Shown: in pieces, positions 55,941 through 64,000 of the stretch | How positions within the stretch are numbered: position 1 is the first letter of the stretch | Layout: every line of letters starts with the position of its first letter | Assembly (NCBI GenBank): GCA_963730785.1 | Contig: CAVSTF010000003.1 | Location: 62,001-126,000, forward strand | Reading direction: 5' to 3' | Length of the DNA: 64,000 nt | Source: Bog-473 sp963730785 | GTDB taxonomy: Bacteria > Actinomycetota > Acidimicrobiia > Acidimicrobiales > RAAP-2 | Position numbers and translations under genes: made by a program | Notes under the pieces: generated by a model | The model's input: the letters and a program-made list of their open reading frames with translations, nothing else | Told to the model about the DNA's origin: nothing | Databases searched by the model: none

Positions 55941-55956
55941 ACATCGACGTCAATGT
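55941..55956. promoter_or_regulatory. 16-base near-palindrome upstream of CoA-transferase
   Basis: ACATCGACGTCAATGT is palindromic except for one pair. It lies 68 bases before the 55873 start and touches the stop codon of the quinone-reductase gene. Similar to 51258-51273; a weaker relative AATCGACGTCAGTT is at 61456. Confidence 0.4.
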
Positions 55957-56939
55957 TAGACCGCGCCCACCCGGAGCACCACCTTGCCGACGGCGTTCCC
56001 CTGCGCCACGAGCTCAAGGGCAGCGACGACCTCGTTGAGCTCAAAGGTGGCCCCAATGAATGGTCGTGCCTCTCCGGTGGCCAGCAATTCGAGCAGCTCA
56101 CCATCATTTCGGGCGAGTTCAGCTGCCTGATGGGTGGCGAAGTCACGGAACTGGAAGCCCAGGATCACTATTCCTTTGAGCAGCACCAGATTGAGGGGGA
56201 TGCGTGGAATGGTCCCGGAGGCATAACCAACGGTGACGAATCGGCCGCCGAAGCGGAGCGATCGGAGCGCCGGCTCGGCCACGTCCCCTCCAACTGGATC
56301 GATCACCACATCAGCCCCGTCCGGGAGCGCCTTTCGCAGGGCGTCCCGCAGATTGTCTCCACGATGGTGGAGGATGAGGCGGTCGGCCCCACAGGCCCTG
56401 GCAGCATCGAGTTTCTCGGGCGTCGAGGCGACTGCAGTGACGGTCGCGCCAAGCAGGGATCCGAGCTGAACGGCGGCCGAACCGACGCCGCCTCCCGCCC
56501 CCAGGATGATCAGTTCGTCCCCGGCACCCACCTTGGCTACCGATCGAAGCACGTGGAACGCGGTCCGATAGGCCACGCCGAAGGACGCCGCGAGTTCGAA
56601 GTCCACTCCCTCCGGAATGGCCGACAACGAGGAAGCTGAGACGACCACTTCTTCCGCGAATGCCCCCACCATGGTCGATCCGAATACTCGTTGGCCCGAG
56701 TGGATGCCTTCGACCCCACTGCCCACCTCGGTCACCGTGCCGGCGAATTCACTTCCCGGGATGAAGGGAACCGGCACCGACGCTTGATATTGGTTGGCGA
56801 TGAGGAGGACGTCGGGAAAGTTGATCGCACCAGCCTGGACGCTGACCCGCACCTGACCGAGCCCGACTTCGGGGGATGGCACATTTTGGATTTCGATGAC
56901 ATCCGGGGTGCCATACGTCCGGCACACTGCGGCACGCAC
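55956..56939 (-). CDS. zinc-independent quinone oxidoreductase (MDR family)
   Basis: 327 residues, GTG 56939. GAINFPDVLLIANQYQ, IPGSEFAGTV and cofactor loop GAGGGVGSAAVQLG are typical of NADPH:quinone reductases; no structural zinc cysteines. Twelve bases after the phosphotransferase stop, completing the ACAD-phosphotransferase-reductase unit. Could reduce an enoyl-CoA or quinone. Confidence 0.9.
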   Translation of the reverse strand: MRAAVCRTYGTPDVIEIQNVPSPEVGLGQVRVSVQAGAINFPDVLLIANQYQASVPVPFIPGSEFAGTVTEVGSGVEGIHSGQRVFGSTMVGAFAEEVVVSASSLSAIPEGVDFELAASFGVAYRTAFHVLRSVAKVGAGDELIILGAGGGVGSAAVQLGSLLGATVTAVASTPEKLDAARACGADRLILHHRGDNLRDALRKALPDGADVVIDPVGGDVAEPALRSLRFGGRFVTVGYASGTIPRIPLNLVLLKGIVILGFQFRDFATHQAAELARNDGELLELLATGEARPFIGATFELNEVVAALELVAQGNAVGKVVLRVGAV

Positions 56940-56951
56940 GTCAGCGAGCGT

Positions 56952-58013
56952 TCATTCGCCGCTCGAGACCGCGTAGTCGGTGGTCTCAGCCAGAGTGGCG
57001 GCTCCAGCCATGAGGTCGAGTACCACGGGACCAAAGGCCTGCAGCTTCTCGTCCTCACCGGCCCGCTGAAACCCCTGCTCGAGCACCACGGCCAGCTTCC
57101 ACTTGGCCAACACGCAGTAGTAGTCGATGTCGTCAACCTGGCGTCCGGAGACTTCTGAGTAATGCGCCAGCACCTCGCCGACCTTGGGCATGCCGGTCAT
57201 ATCGACGTAGCCACCGGACAGATCCTCGTCGCTGGAGTCGTCGGGCCACGAATGCACGACCCAACCCAGGTCGAGTTTCGGATCGCCGACGGTACCCATT
57301 TCCCAGTCGACAATGGCAGCCAGCTGGGCCGGCGCCCCGTTTTGGAACATGACGTTGGCGAACTGATAGTCACCGTGCATCAGGCCCGGGACGTAATCGA
57401 TCGGGCGGTGGGCCCGCAGCCACCGTGCTGCTTCTTCGAAGCCGGGGAGTTCTCGCCCCTTGATGCGTTCGAGGAAAGAGGTCCACCGATCGACCTGTCG
57501 CTCGTGAAAGCCATCGGGTCGACCGAAGTCTTCGAGCCCTTTGGATTTCCAATCCACTTTGGAGAGAAGGCCGATGCCTTCCACCAACTGAAAGGCCAAG
57601 CCGCGGCGCTCGGCCAGGTCGGTGTCGAACGGTGACGGCCATTGACGGCGCATCGACATCGGCGACCAGCCGTCGACAAAGCCCATGAGGTAAAAGGTCC
57701 GCCCGAGAACGGACGTGTCGGTGCAGACGGCGATGGCCTCGGTATGCGGCACATCGGTGCCGCTCAGTGCCTCAATAATCCGCCATTCACGAACGATGCC
57801 GTCGTCACGAGACGCGGGAGCGGTCGGCGGCGGGATGCGCAGGGCGCAATGGAGGTCGCCCCGGCGAAGCTCGTAAATCTCGTTCTGGCTGCCACCCGAG
57901 ATGTAGCCATGCTCGAGGTGTGCGCCGACTCCAAGTCCTTGGGTATTGAGCCAGGCACAGAGGCCATCGACATTGGCCAGTTCGGGGGCGGGGAAGTCGT
58001 CCATGGTGGTCAT
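56952..58013 (-). CDS. APH-family phosphotransferase, ACAD10/11-associated type
   Basis: 353 residues. Kinase-like catalytic loop HGDYQFANVMF and metal-binding DWEMGTVGDP. Start overlaps the ACAD stop. In eukaryotic ACAD10/11 the same two domains are fused and phosphorylate 4-hydroxyacyl-CoA before elimination, as has been shown for 4-hydroxy acids; here they are separate adjacent genes, suggesting the same chemistry. Confidence 0.9.
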   Translation of the reverse strand: MTTMDDFPAPELANVDGLCAWLNTQGLGVGAHLEHGYISGGSQNEIYELRRGDLHCALRIPPPTAPASRDDGIVREWRIIEALSGTDVPHTEAIAVCTDTSVLGRTFYLMGFVDGWSPMSMRRQWPSPFDTDLAERRGLAFQLVEGIGLLSKVDWKSKGLEDFGRPDGFHERQVDRWTSFLERIKGRELPGFEEAARWLRAHRPIDYVPGLMHGDYQFANVMFQNGAPAQLAAIVDWEMGTVGDPKLDLGWVVHSWPDDSSDEDLSGGYVDMTGMPKVGEVLAHYSEVSGRQVDDIDYYCVLAKWKLAVVLEQGFQRAGEDEKLQAFGPVVLDLMAGAATLAETTDYAVSSGE

Positions 58014-59311
58014 AGGTTCCCCACCTCCAGTTCGAGGTATTCGGCGAACTTGGCCCGAGCCGCATCCTGTCGCTTCGGAAGTAATTGAGTGGGCCAGACG
58101 TCGTCGCTGGCCTGGTAGTCGCGGAGCACCTGGCGGGCCACGGTGACCTTATGCACTTCGGTGGGACCATCCGCCAGACCCATCACACCGGCGGCCAGGA
58201 CCATCCCGAAGAAGGGCATTTCGTTGGTGGTGCCCAGTGCCCCATGAATCTGCATGGCCCGCCACGCGATGTCGTGCAGGACAGTCGGCATGACCACCTT
58301 GGCCGTGGCGATGTCCTTGCGTACCCGCTTGTAGTCGTTGTATTTGTCGATCTCCCATGCCGTGTAGAGCACAAAGAGGCGAAATTGGATGAGTTGGGCG
58401 TAAGAGTCGGCGATGTAGCCCTGCACGAACTGTTTGTCGGCCAGCAGGCTGCCCTGTGTTTCGCGGCTGAGCGCCCGCTCGCACATCATGTCGATGGCCT
58501 TTTGAGCCATGCCGATGGTCCGCATGGCGTGGTGGATGCGTCCACCGCCCAGGCGGGTCTGTGCGATCACAAAGGCCTGACCCTCGCCACCGAGCAATGA
58601 CTCGGCCGGCACGCGGACGTCCTCATAGTGGATGAGGGCGTGTGAACCTTCGCCAGTGGGCTCACCGAAGAGACCCATGTTGCGCACGATGTTGACGCCC
58701 GGGGTGTCGGTCGGCACTAGGAACATCGACATGCCCTTGTAGGGGCTGACGTCGGGATTGGTCACGGCCATCACAATGAGGAAAGACGCCGTCCGTGCAT
58801 TGGACGAGAAAAATTTCCAACCGCTGATGACCCACTCGTCTCCATCCTTCTCAGCCTTGGTCGTGAAGAGGGTTGGATCGGCGCCCGCATGCGGTTCGGT
58901 CATGGAGTAGCTCGAAAAGCACTCGCCGTTGAGCAGTGGCTGCAGATAGCGCTCCTTCTGCTCAGGTGTGCCGTAGTGGGCGATGATCTCGGCGTTGCCG
59001 GTATCCGGGGCCTGGCAGCCGAAGACGATCGGCGCCCACGAGGAACGGCCGAGGATTTCGTTCAACAAGGCCAGCTTGAGTTGGCCGTCGCCTCGCCCAC
59101 CAAGTTCGGGTCCGAGGTGGGTGGCCCACAGCCCCTGAGCCCGCACCGCCTCTTTCAGCGGGTCAATGGCCTCTCGGCGCTTCCCTTCGAGCGGCGTGAA
59201 CTGCAAGTGGGGAAAGGCCAGGTCGAGTGGTTCGACCTCCTCCCGGACGAATGTGTCCGCCCAATCCAGTTTCTCCTGATATTCAGGATCGGTTTCGAAG
59301 TCCCACGCCAT
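58010..59311 (-). CDS. acyl-CoA dehydrogenase, ACAD10/11-like
   Basis: Intact, 433 residues. SYSMTEPHAGADPTLF, GWKFFSSNARTASFLIV, MQIHGALGTTNEMPFF and LADGPTEVHKVTVARQVL, the last a hallmark of the ACAD10/11 group (Asp where EGT usually holds Glu). Works with the downstream kinase-like protein on hydroxyacyl-CoA. Divergent from TetR at 59341. Confidence 0.92.
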   Translation of the reverse strand: MAWDFETDPEYQEKLDWADTFVREEVEPLDLAFPHLQFTPLEGKRREAIDPLKEAVRAQGLWATHLGPELGGRGDGQLKLALLNEILGRSSWAPIVFGCQAPDTGNAEIIAHYGTPEQKERYLQPLLNGECFSSYSMTEPHAGADPTLFTTKAEKDGDEWVISGWKFFSSNARTASFLIVMAVTNPDVSPYKGMSMFLVPTDTPGVNIVRNMGLFGEPTGEGSHALIHYEDVRVPAESLLGGEGQAFVIAQTRLGGGRIHHAMRTIGMAQKAIDMMCERALSRETQGSLLADKQFVQGYIADSYAQLIQFRLFVLYTAWEIDKYNDYKRVRKDIATAKVVMPTVLHDIAWRAMQIHGALGTTNEMPFFGMVLAAGVMGLADGPTEVHKVTVARQVLRDYQASDDVWPTQLLPKRQDAARAKFAEYLELEVGNL

Positions 59312-59333
59312 CTGCGCCCTCCCTAGGTCTCTG

Positions 59334-59350
59334 CCAGAATATGATTCTGG
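59334..59350. promoter_or_regulatory. perfect palindrome spanning a TetR start codon
   Basis: CCAGAAT-ATG-ATTCTGG, seven-base arms around the ATG of the TetR gene, 23 bases from the divergent ACAD start. Its position suggests control of both genes; AGAATATGATT is repeated at 14002. Confidence 0.5.
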
Positions 59351-59988
59351 TTATCAAGAACGCAATACCTAGCAGCGATTCCGAGGTCACGGACAAAATC
59401 GTCCGTCGCTCACTGGCTAAACGCGAGGGCGAATACGCCGTCGAGGTACGCCGCCTGCTCGATGCCGCACTTGAACTCATGCGCACCTGTGGCACGACGG
59501 CCAAGCCTCGGGTAGCTGACATCGTGACGGCGGCCGGACTCTCCAATGACGCGTTCTACCGTCACTTCAAGTCAAAAGATGACCTGGTGGCCGCCATCCT
59601 GGAGGACGGTGCCGAGCGACTCCGGAGCTATCTGGGTCATCAAATGGCCAAAGCACCCACGCCTGAGGGGCAGGTGCGGGAATGGGTCAAGGGTGTGTTG
59701 GCTCAGGCCGATACCGAAATTGCCGCCACCACGCTGGCCGTTCTTTGGAATGGCAGCACCGCCGGCGGCGGACCGGCCGCCGGTCGTCACTTCGCCAGTG
59801 CCCCGTTGGCTTCCCTATTGGGTGAACCCTTCGCCGCCCTCGGGAGCGCCACCCCCGAGCTCGATGCCGCACTGGCGGCCCACGCCACTCTCGGCATGCT
59901 GTCGGACTCTTTGTGGCGACAGGCCGTGCCGACCCGAGCTGACATTGATCGGATCACGGCGTTCTGCGTGGCGGCTGCCTCCCACTGA
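59341..59988 (+). CDS. TetR family transcriptional regulator
   Basis: 215 residues from ATG 59341; no other start lies nearby, and no ribosome site is visible, so a leaderless message is possible. HTH PRVADIVTAAGLSNDAFYRHF followed by KSKDDLVAAIL. Divergent from the ACAD/kinase/reductase unit, which it probably represses. Confidence 0.9.
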   Translation: MILVIKNAIPSSDSEVTDKIVRRSLAKREGEYAVEVRRLLDAALELMRTCGTTAKPRVADIVTAAGLSNDAFYRHFKSKDDLVAAILEDGAERLRSYLGHQMAKAPTPEGQVREWVKGVLAQADTEIAATTLAVLWNGSTAGGGPAAGRHFASAPLASLLGEPFAALGSATPELDAALAAHATLGMLSDSLWRQAVPTRADIDRITAFCVAAASH

Positions 59989-59997
59989 GACGCTCCT

Positions 59998-60807
59998 CTA
60001 CGGATTTAGTCCTTCGGGAACCCAGGAGGGTGGGCGCTTTTCCATGAAAGCCCGCATGCCCTCACGAGGTTCAGGCGACTCGTCGAGGGCCCAGAACATT
60101 GTCTGATAATCGATCAATCCGTATCGCTCATTGAGCATACGCTTCACGTGCATGCGGGCCATGGGCGGCGTTTGCAGAATTTCCCGCACCGCCCGCCGAG
60201 CTTCGTCATGCAACTGCTCGTGGGGGACCACTCGGGAGATCACGCCCATCCGCTGTGCTTCGGCGGCGTCAAAACGCCGGGCCGAGAGCAGTAGGTCACG
60301 CGCCATGGCGATGCCGACATGCGCCGGCAAGACCGCGGCGTACGTGGCGTCGGGTATGCCCCGCAGGAGCTCGGGCACCCGGAAGATCGCCCGATCACTG
60401 GCCACCGCGATATCCGACAACATGGCGATGAGCAGCCCTCCGGCCTGACAGATGCCATTGACTGCTGACACAACGGGCGCACGGCTGTCCCGGATGGTGA
60501 GAAAGGGAAGGATGTCGTGCCCGATGTCGGGTATCGGTTCATCTCCCGGCTGACGACGCCCACCGAGATCCCCTCCGGGAGCGAAGACATCACCGGTTCC
60601 GGTGATGATCAAGGCCGACAGATCGGGATCGCTATTGACGAGTCGGACCGCTCGCTTAATACCGAAATACATGGCCGGTGTCAGCGCATTGCGTGCCTCG
60701 GGTCGATCGATGATGCACCACGCCACCGAACCTTCACGCTCGAAACGCAATCCGGCCGCACCCAGTTCCTCTGACACCTCAGCCTCCCCTCGGCCCGCTC
60801 CGGACAT
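59998..60807 (-). CDS. enoyl-CoA hydratase/isomerase family protein
   Basis: 269 residues. FAPGGDLGGR and NGICQAGGLLIAM oxyanion loops. The first catalytic position reads PELLRGIPDATYA (Asp for Glu) as in several carnitinyl-CoA/isomerase-like members. Start overlaps the TetR stop, so it is co-transcribed with the regulator at 60807. Confidence 0.9.
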   Translation of the reverse strand: MSGAGRGEAEVSEELGAAGLRFEREGSVAWCIIDRPEARNALTPAMYFGIKRAVRLVNSDPDLSALIITGTGDVFAPGGDLGGRRQPGDEPIPDIGHDILPFLTIRDSRAPVVSAVNGICQAGGLLIAMLSDIAVASDRAIFRVPELLRGIPDATYAAVLPAHVGIAMARDLLLSARRFDAAEAQRMGVISRVVPHEQLHDEARRAVREILQTPPMARMHVKRMLNERYGLIDYQTMFWALDESPEPREGMRAFMEKRPPSWVPEGLNP

Positions 60808-61445
60808 TATCGGTTGCGGCCGGTGACTCCCTTGGTTCCGTGATCGGGTTCTAACAAGCGTCTGACGAGGCGCCCCAGTTCTCGACGAAGCGTCTCATCG
60901 TCAAGATCGGCCACCATCGGGTGCGATACGGCACCAGTCAAGGCAGCGAACATCATGGCCGATTGCACCTGCAGGGTGTCAGCTGATCGTTCACCGCTCA
61001 AGACGTGACGAAGTCGCGTCTGAATGCGGCGGAACGGTGGATGCTCCGCCAAGAGGCGAGTAACGGACGGATCGTTCTGTAGGGCGCCCACACTGCGCCG
61101 ACGCGCCACGGTCATATCGATGACCGCCGCCAGTACCTGCTCCCTGGCTCGTCCCTGATCATCGTCGACCGCCGCATCATCGAGCAATCGCTCCAGGAAG
61201 GCGAGTTGGACTTCAGTGCAGGCCAGGACAATCGCCTCTTTGGTATTGAACTGGTGGTAGACGGCGGCCTTCGTGACACCCATTGCATCGGCGATCATTT
61301 GGAGCGAGGTGCCGGCTACTCCGTGCATGGAAAATAGTTCAGTGGCTGAAGTGGCTACCCGAATTTGGGCCGCGCTGTACGTACCAACCTGTCGCTGCAA
61401 GGCGCCGGGCATTTTGCCGTTTTCCTTGGCGACTCGAGGCACCAC
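60807..61445 (-). CDS. TetR family regulator, paralogue of 45601 gene
   Basis: 212 residues from GTG 61445; ATG 61412 (MPGALQRQ) is an alternative. HTH MHGVAGTSLQMIADAMGVTKAAVYHQF, with recognition helix identical to the 45601 regulator, then NTKEAIVLACTEVQ and VIDMTVARRR. The palindrome 61478-61491 is just upstream, in the gap to the divergent secreted hydrolase. Confidence 0.91.
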   Translation of the reverse strand: MVPRVAKENGKMPGALQRQVGTYSAAQIRVATSATELFSMHGVAGTSLQMIADAMGVTKAAVYHQFNTKEAIVLACTEVQLAFLERLLDDAAVDDDQGRAREQVLAAVIDMTVARRRSVGALQNDPSVTRLLAEHPPFRRIQTRLRHVLSGERSADTLQVQSAMMFAALTGAVSHPMVADLDDETLRRELGRLVRRLLEPDHGTKGVTGRNR

Positions 61446-61477
61446 CTCGACCCTAATCGACGTCAGTTGCGCAAAGT

Positions 61478-61491
61478 AGCCGATCGGCTAT
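61478..61491. promoter_or_regulatory. 14-base palindromic TetR operator candidate
   Basis: TAGCCGATCGGCTA is a perfect palindrome in the 102-base gap between TetR (61445) and hydrolase (61548). It shares TAGCCGATCG with 45386-45401, upstream of the oxidase-like operon. Confidence 0.6.
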
Positions 61492-61547
61492 CCTCGGCCG
61501 CACTTCGGCTGAGGGGCAGCTGACGGGCAGCGCAAAGGGGTGGGGTC

Positions 61548-63158
61548 GTGAACGGCATTCGCTTTCGGTTCGGTCGAATACGGCCGGGACAACTTGTCGT
61601 CGTGATGGCCCTCGCCGTCGGCTGCATCGCACTCAATGCGCCGAGTGCGGGTGGTCAGGTCGCAGCGGGCAGGTCGATGGTGGCCCGAGTTCCGGCGGCA
61701 ACGGTGAAGGGTCCGCTTACGCCAGTGAGTGGGATCTCGTTCCTCGGTTCCACGTTGTTCCCACTGTCCCAAGTTGGCTACGAGGAATCGGAATACTTTA
61801 TTTCCGGTACGGCAACCTCGTTTACGAGCGCCCACAAGCTCACCAAGAATGGGCGCTGGCAGGTGACGCCGGCGCACCATGCGGCGTACACCACCCGGGT
61901 CATTGTCTATCGACCCATTGATCCCAAGAAATTCGATGGCAACGTCGCCGTCGAATGGCTGAATGTCACCGGTGGCATCGATGCGGCGGCCGCCTGGCTC
62001 ACGGGGCACACGCAGATGATTCGCGAAGGTATGGCCTATGTCGGCGTCGACGCCCAAGAGGGGGGCATCTACGGAGAAAAAGGCTCGATTGCGAGCTCCG
62101 ACGGTGCCGGTGGCATCAAGCAATCGGATCCGGCCCGCTACAAAGCGTTGGTGCACCCAGGTGATAGCTACTCGTACAGCATCTTTGAGCAGGCTGGGGA
62201 AGCGGTGCACGCTTCAGGCAGCACGCTCTTAGGCGGTCTCAAGCCCAAACGGGTACTGGCGATCGGGGAGTCTCAGTCTGCCTTCCGACTCGTTACTTAC
62301 ATTGATGCCATCCAACCGCGCTCGCCCGGCGTCTATGACGGCTACTTCGTCTACAGCCGTGGTGGCGACGGTGCCGACTTGTCTCAATCGCCTCAGGCCA
62401 CGATCACCACTCCGACACCGACGTACATCCGTACTGACCTGCACGTGCCGGTGCTCATGTTCGAGACCGAGGCGGATCTGGTCACGCTCGGCTACGAGGC
62501 CGCTCGACAGCCACCTACTCGGTACATCCGGGAGTGGGAGATAGCCGGCACCGCCCATGACGACACCTATGGGCTCCTCTATTCGCGCTCCGACAATGAC
62601 AATGGCGTAGCCGACATTGAAGCATTCGAGTCGATGCTCACTCCTCCGAAGGACCCCATACCCGGCATTGTGGATTGCGCAGCACCCATCAATGCGGGGT
62701 CGCACACGTACGAGGTCCGGGCGGCAATTCACGCGCTCAACCGCTGGGTCGGCAGTGGAATTCCTGCGTCTCAATCGCCCCGATTGCAGTTGGCCAAGGG
62801 CGGCAAGAAGTTCCAACTCGACGGCAACGGCAACGCAATGGGAGGCGTTCGCACTCCCCAGGTAGTGGCGCCCGTAGCCAAGCTCTCGGGTATTGGGCAA
62901 CCCGACGCGTCGTCACTGGGCCAGGTCGGGAAGCAGTCGTCACCAACGGTGGGTTCCGGAATTCTCTGCAATATCTTCGGCACCACGGTGCCCTACAGCG
63001 CCGCCACATTGGGTTCGCTGTACCCGACGCACGCTGCATTCGTGAAGAGATGGGATGCTGCGGTAGCAAACGAAGTGCATCAGGGATACTTGATGGCGGC
63101 CGATGGACAGGTGCTCGACAAGATCGCCGCCGGATCGAAGGTCGGGGAGAACCCATGA
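61548..63158 (+). CDS. secreted alpha/beta-hydrolase domain protein
   Basis: 536 residues, GTG 61548 after GGGGTGGGG. Signal peptide or anchor (LVVVMALAVGCIALNAPS), then a long hydrolase-type domain: DGNVAVEWLNVTGG, nucleophile region LAIGESQSAFR, VLMFETEADLV, His in WEIAGTAHDD. Matches the large actinobacterial alpha/beta hydrolase domain family of unknown substrate, often near steroid and lipid genes. The SDR start overlaps its stop. Confidence 0.88.
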   Translation: MNGIRFRFGRIRPGQLVVVMALAVGCIALNAPSAGGQVAAGRSMVARVPAATVKGPLTPVSGISFLGSTLFPLSQVGYEESEYFISGTATSFTSAHKLTKNGRWQVTPAHHAAYTTRVIVYRPIDPKKFDGNVAVEWLNVTGGIDAAAAWLTGHTQMIREGMAYVGVDAQEGGIYGEKGSIASSDGAGGIKQSDPARYKALVHPGDSYSYSIFEQAGEAVHASGSTLLGGLKPKRVLAIGESQSAFRLVTYIDAIQPRSPGVYDGYFVYSRGGDGADLSQSPQATITTPTPTYIRTDLHVPVLMFETEADLVTLGYEAARQPPTRYIREWEIAGTAHDDTYGLLYSRSDNDNGVADIEAFESMLTPPKDPIPGIVDCAAPINAGSHTYEVRAAIHALNRWVGSGIPASQSPRLQLAKGGKKFQLDGNGNAMGGVRTPQVVAPVAKLSGIGQPDASSLGQVGKQSSPTVGSGILCNIFGTTVPYSAATLGSLYPTHAAFVKRWDAAVANEVHQGYLMAADGQVLDKIAAGSKVGENP

Positions 63159-63985
63159 CGGTTGGCATCGTGACAGGAGCGGCTCGTGGCATGGGTGCGG
63201 CCTGTGCCGAACGCGTCGCCGACATGGTCGATGTCCTTTTCATGGTTGATCGTGATGAGGCAGGGGTCCAAGCCGCCGCCAGGAAATTGTCGACCAGTAC
63301 CCGTGCCACTCTGGAACCCTGGGTGCTCGATGTGAAGGATCAGGGAGCCATTGCCGAGTTGTTGGTGCAGGTGGCATCAGCCGGACCATTGCGCGCCGTG
63401 GCGCACGCGGCGGGGGTGTCACCCACCATGGCCGACTGGCAAGAAATTATGGCCGTCGACTTGGTTGGAACCGCTCTCTTGGTTGATGGTTGTCGTGCCT
63501 TGGCTACGCAAGGTACGGCGGTAGTCTGCTTTGCCTCTATTTCGGCGCTTCTGGCTATACCCGACGCCGATGCGCCACCCGATGTCGTCCTCGACGACCC
63601 TCTGCACCCTGACTTCATGAGCCGCATCGGCGAAGCGATTGGCAGCACGGTGGAGGATCCCGGCATGGCCTACACGTGGGCCAAGCGAGGTGTTCATCGT
63701 TTGGTTCGACGAGAGGCGGTGCCGTTCGGCCGTTTGGGAGCCCGCATCTGCTCGGTGACACCAGGCATCATCGACACGCTGATGGGACGTCAAGAAGCCG
63801 ACGCCCATTCGGTGATGGAGATGTTGGTTGGCGCCTCGGCCCTCCGCCGTGAGGGCACTCCAGAAGAAGTCGCACACGCGGTGGCGTTCCTATTGTCTGA
63901 AGAAGCCCGCTACATCACGGGAATCGACTTAGCGGTCGACGGGGGCGTGGTGGCCGCGGTCCGAACCGGTGGACTTGGAGCTTAA
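63155..63985 (+). CDS. short-chain dehydrogenase/reductase
   Basis: 276 residues from ATG 63155 (overlap ATGA). Cofactor loop VTGAARGMG, HAAGVSP, FASISALLA and YTWAKRGV with catalytic Tyr/Lys (here YTWAK). About 35 extra residues between the Ser and Tyr motifs, as in the 3-alpha-hydroxysteroid dehydrogenase-like group. Likely regulated with the hydrolase. Confidence 0.9.
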   Translation: MTVGIVTGAARGMGAACAERVADMVDVLFMVDRDEAGVQAAARKLSTSTRATLEPWVLDVKDQGAIAELLVQVASAGPLRAVAHAAGVSPTMADWQEIMAVDLVGTALLVDGCRALATQGTAVVCFASISALLAIPDADAPPDVVLDDPLHPDFMSRIGEAIGSTVEDPGMAYTWAKRGVHRLVRREAVPFGRLGARICSVTPGIIDTLMGRQEADAHSVMEMLVGASALRREGTPEEVAHAVAFLLSEEARYITGIDLAVDGGVVAAVRTGGLGA

Positions 63986-64000
63986 GTGACTGAGCACGAT
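63986..64000 (+). CDS. possible start of next gene (truncated by window)
   Basis: GTG ACT GAG CAC GAT directly follows the SDR stop (taaGTG). Only five codons are visible, so this is a guess from the tight spacing typical of this operon. Confidence 0.2.

Noticed and set aside
1..64000. tRNA, rRNA, CRISPR arrays, transposases and phage genes
   Set aside because: None noticed by reading; a covariance-model or profile search would be needed to exclude short RNAs.

Overview
The window is GC-rich, densely packed bacterial DNA. It looks like an actinobacterium with a mycobacterial or Acidimicrobiia-type gene repertoire: DUF4395, F420-type LLM oxidoreductases, PPOX proteins, many acyl-CoA dehydrogenases (ACADs), CaiB-type CoA-transferases, P450s and TetR regulators. 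This assignment rests on family content only. I saw no rRNA, tRNA, CRISPR array, insertion sequence or phage gene.

Layout. 1-2650: the 3' part of an APC permease with a C-terminal OB-like domain, then a KdpD-like DUF4118 protein. 2891-6959: an operon of envelope proteins with ATGA overlaps (a membrane protein with an internally duplicated module, two tandem secreted paralogues, DUF4395, an anchored Pro/Thr-rich protein). 6966-28917: a catabolic island. It holds P450-CMD-reductase, a FadD3-like ligase plus CoA-transferase, an ACAD, a seven-gene operon 14018-21983 (ligase, paired ACADs, enoyl-CoA hydratase, NtaA-type monooxygenase, CoA-transferase, CitE-like lyase), a Rieske oxygenase with a KshB-like reductase, an aldehyde dehydrogenase, a second ACAD pair and a SnoaL-like protein. 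29117-34027: TetR, an F420-type LLM enzyme, an SDR, an amidohydrolase and a secreted protein. 34048-42581 (minus strand): a branched-chain-amino-acid-type ABC importer whose operon continues into three exported proteins. 42910-45335 (minus strand): an orphan cytochrome oxidase subunit III/IV pair with two paralogous polytopic membrane proteins, divergent from a TetR gene. 46306-49185: a P450/SDR/TetR/ferredoxin cassette. 49207-63985: a solute-binding protein, hydrolases, an amidohydrolase, CoA-transferase/SDR/thioesterase/PPOX, ACAD/phosphotransferase/quinone reductase, enoyl-CoA hydratase, two TetRs, a secreted hydrolase and an SDR.

Together the genes suggest uptake and oxidative CoA-dependent breakdown of hydrophobic carboxylates such as steroid- or terpenoid-like compounds: P450, Rieske and LLM enzymes oxygenate, ligases and CoA-transferases activate, ACADs, hydratases, SDRs and the CitE-like lyase shorten the chain. 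The actual substrate cannot be read from sequence.

Two cautions and leads. First, at least 40 single-base frame breaks disrupt otherwise well-conserved genes, mainly in 1-17000 and 22000-29000, while most of 29000-64000 is clean. They look like sequence errors rather than gene decay, and I give full gene extents with the break positions. Second, the most interesting unlisted signals are shared palindromic operators: one family links two TetR paralogues 16 kb apart, and the orphan oxidase-like operon is among the genes they flank.
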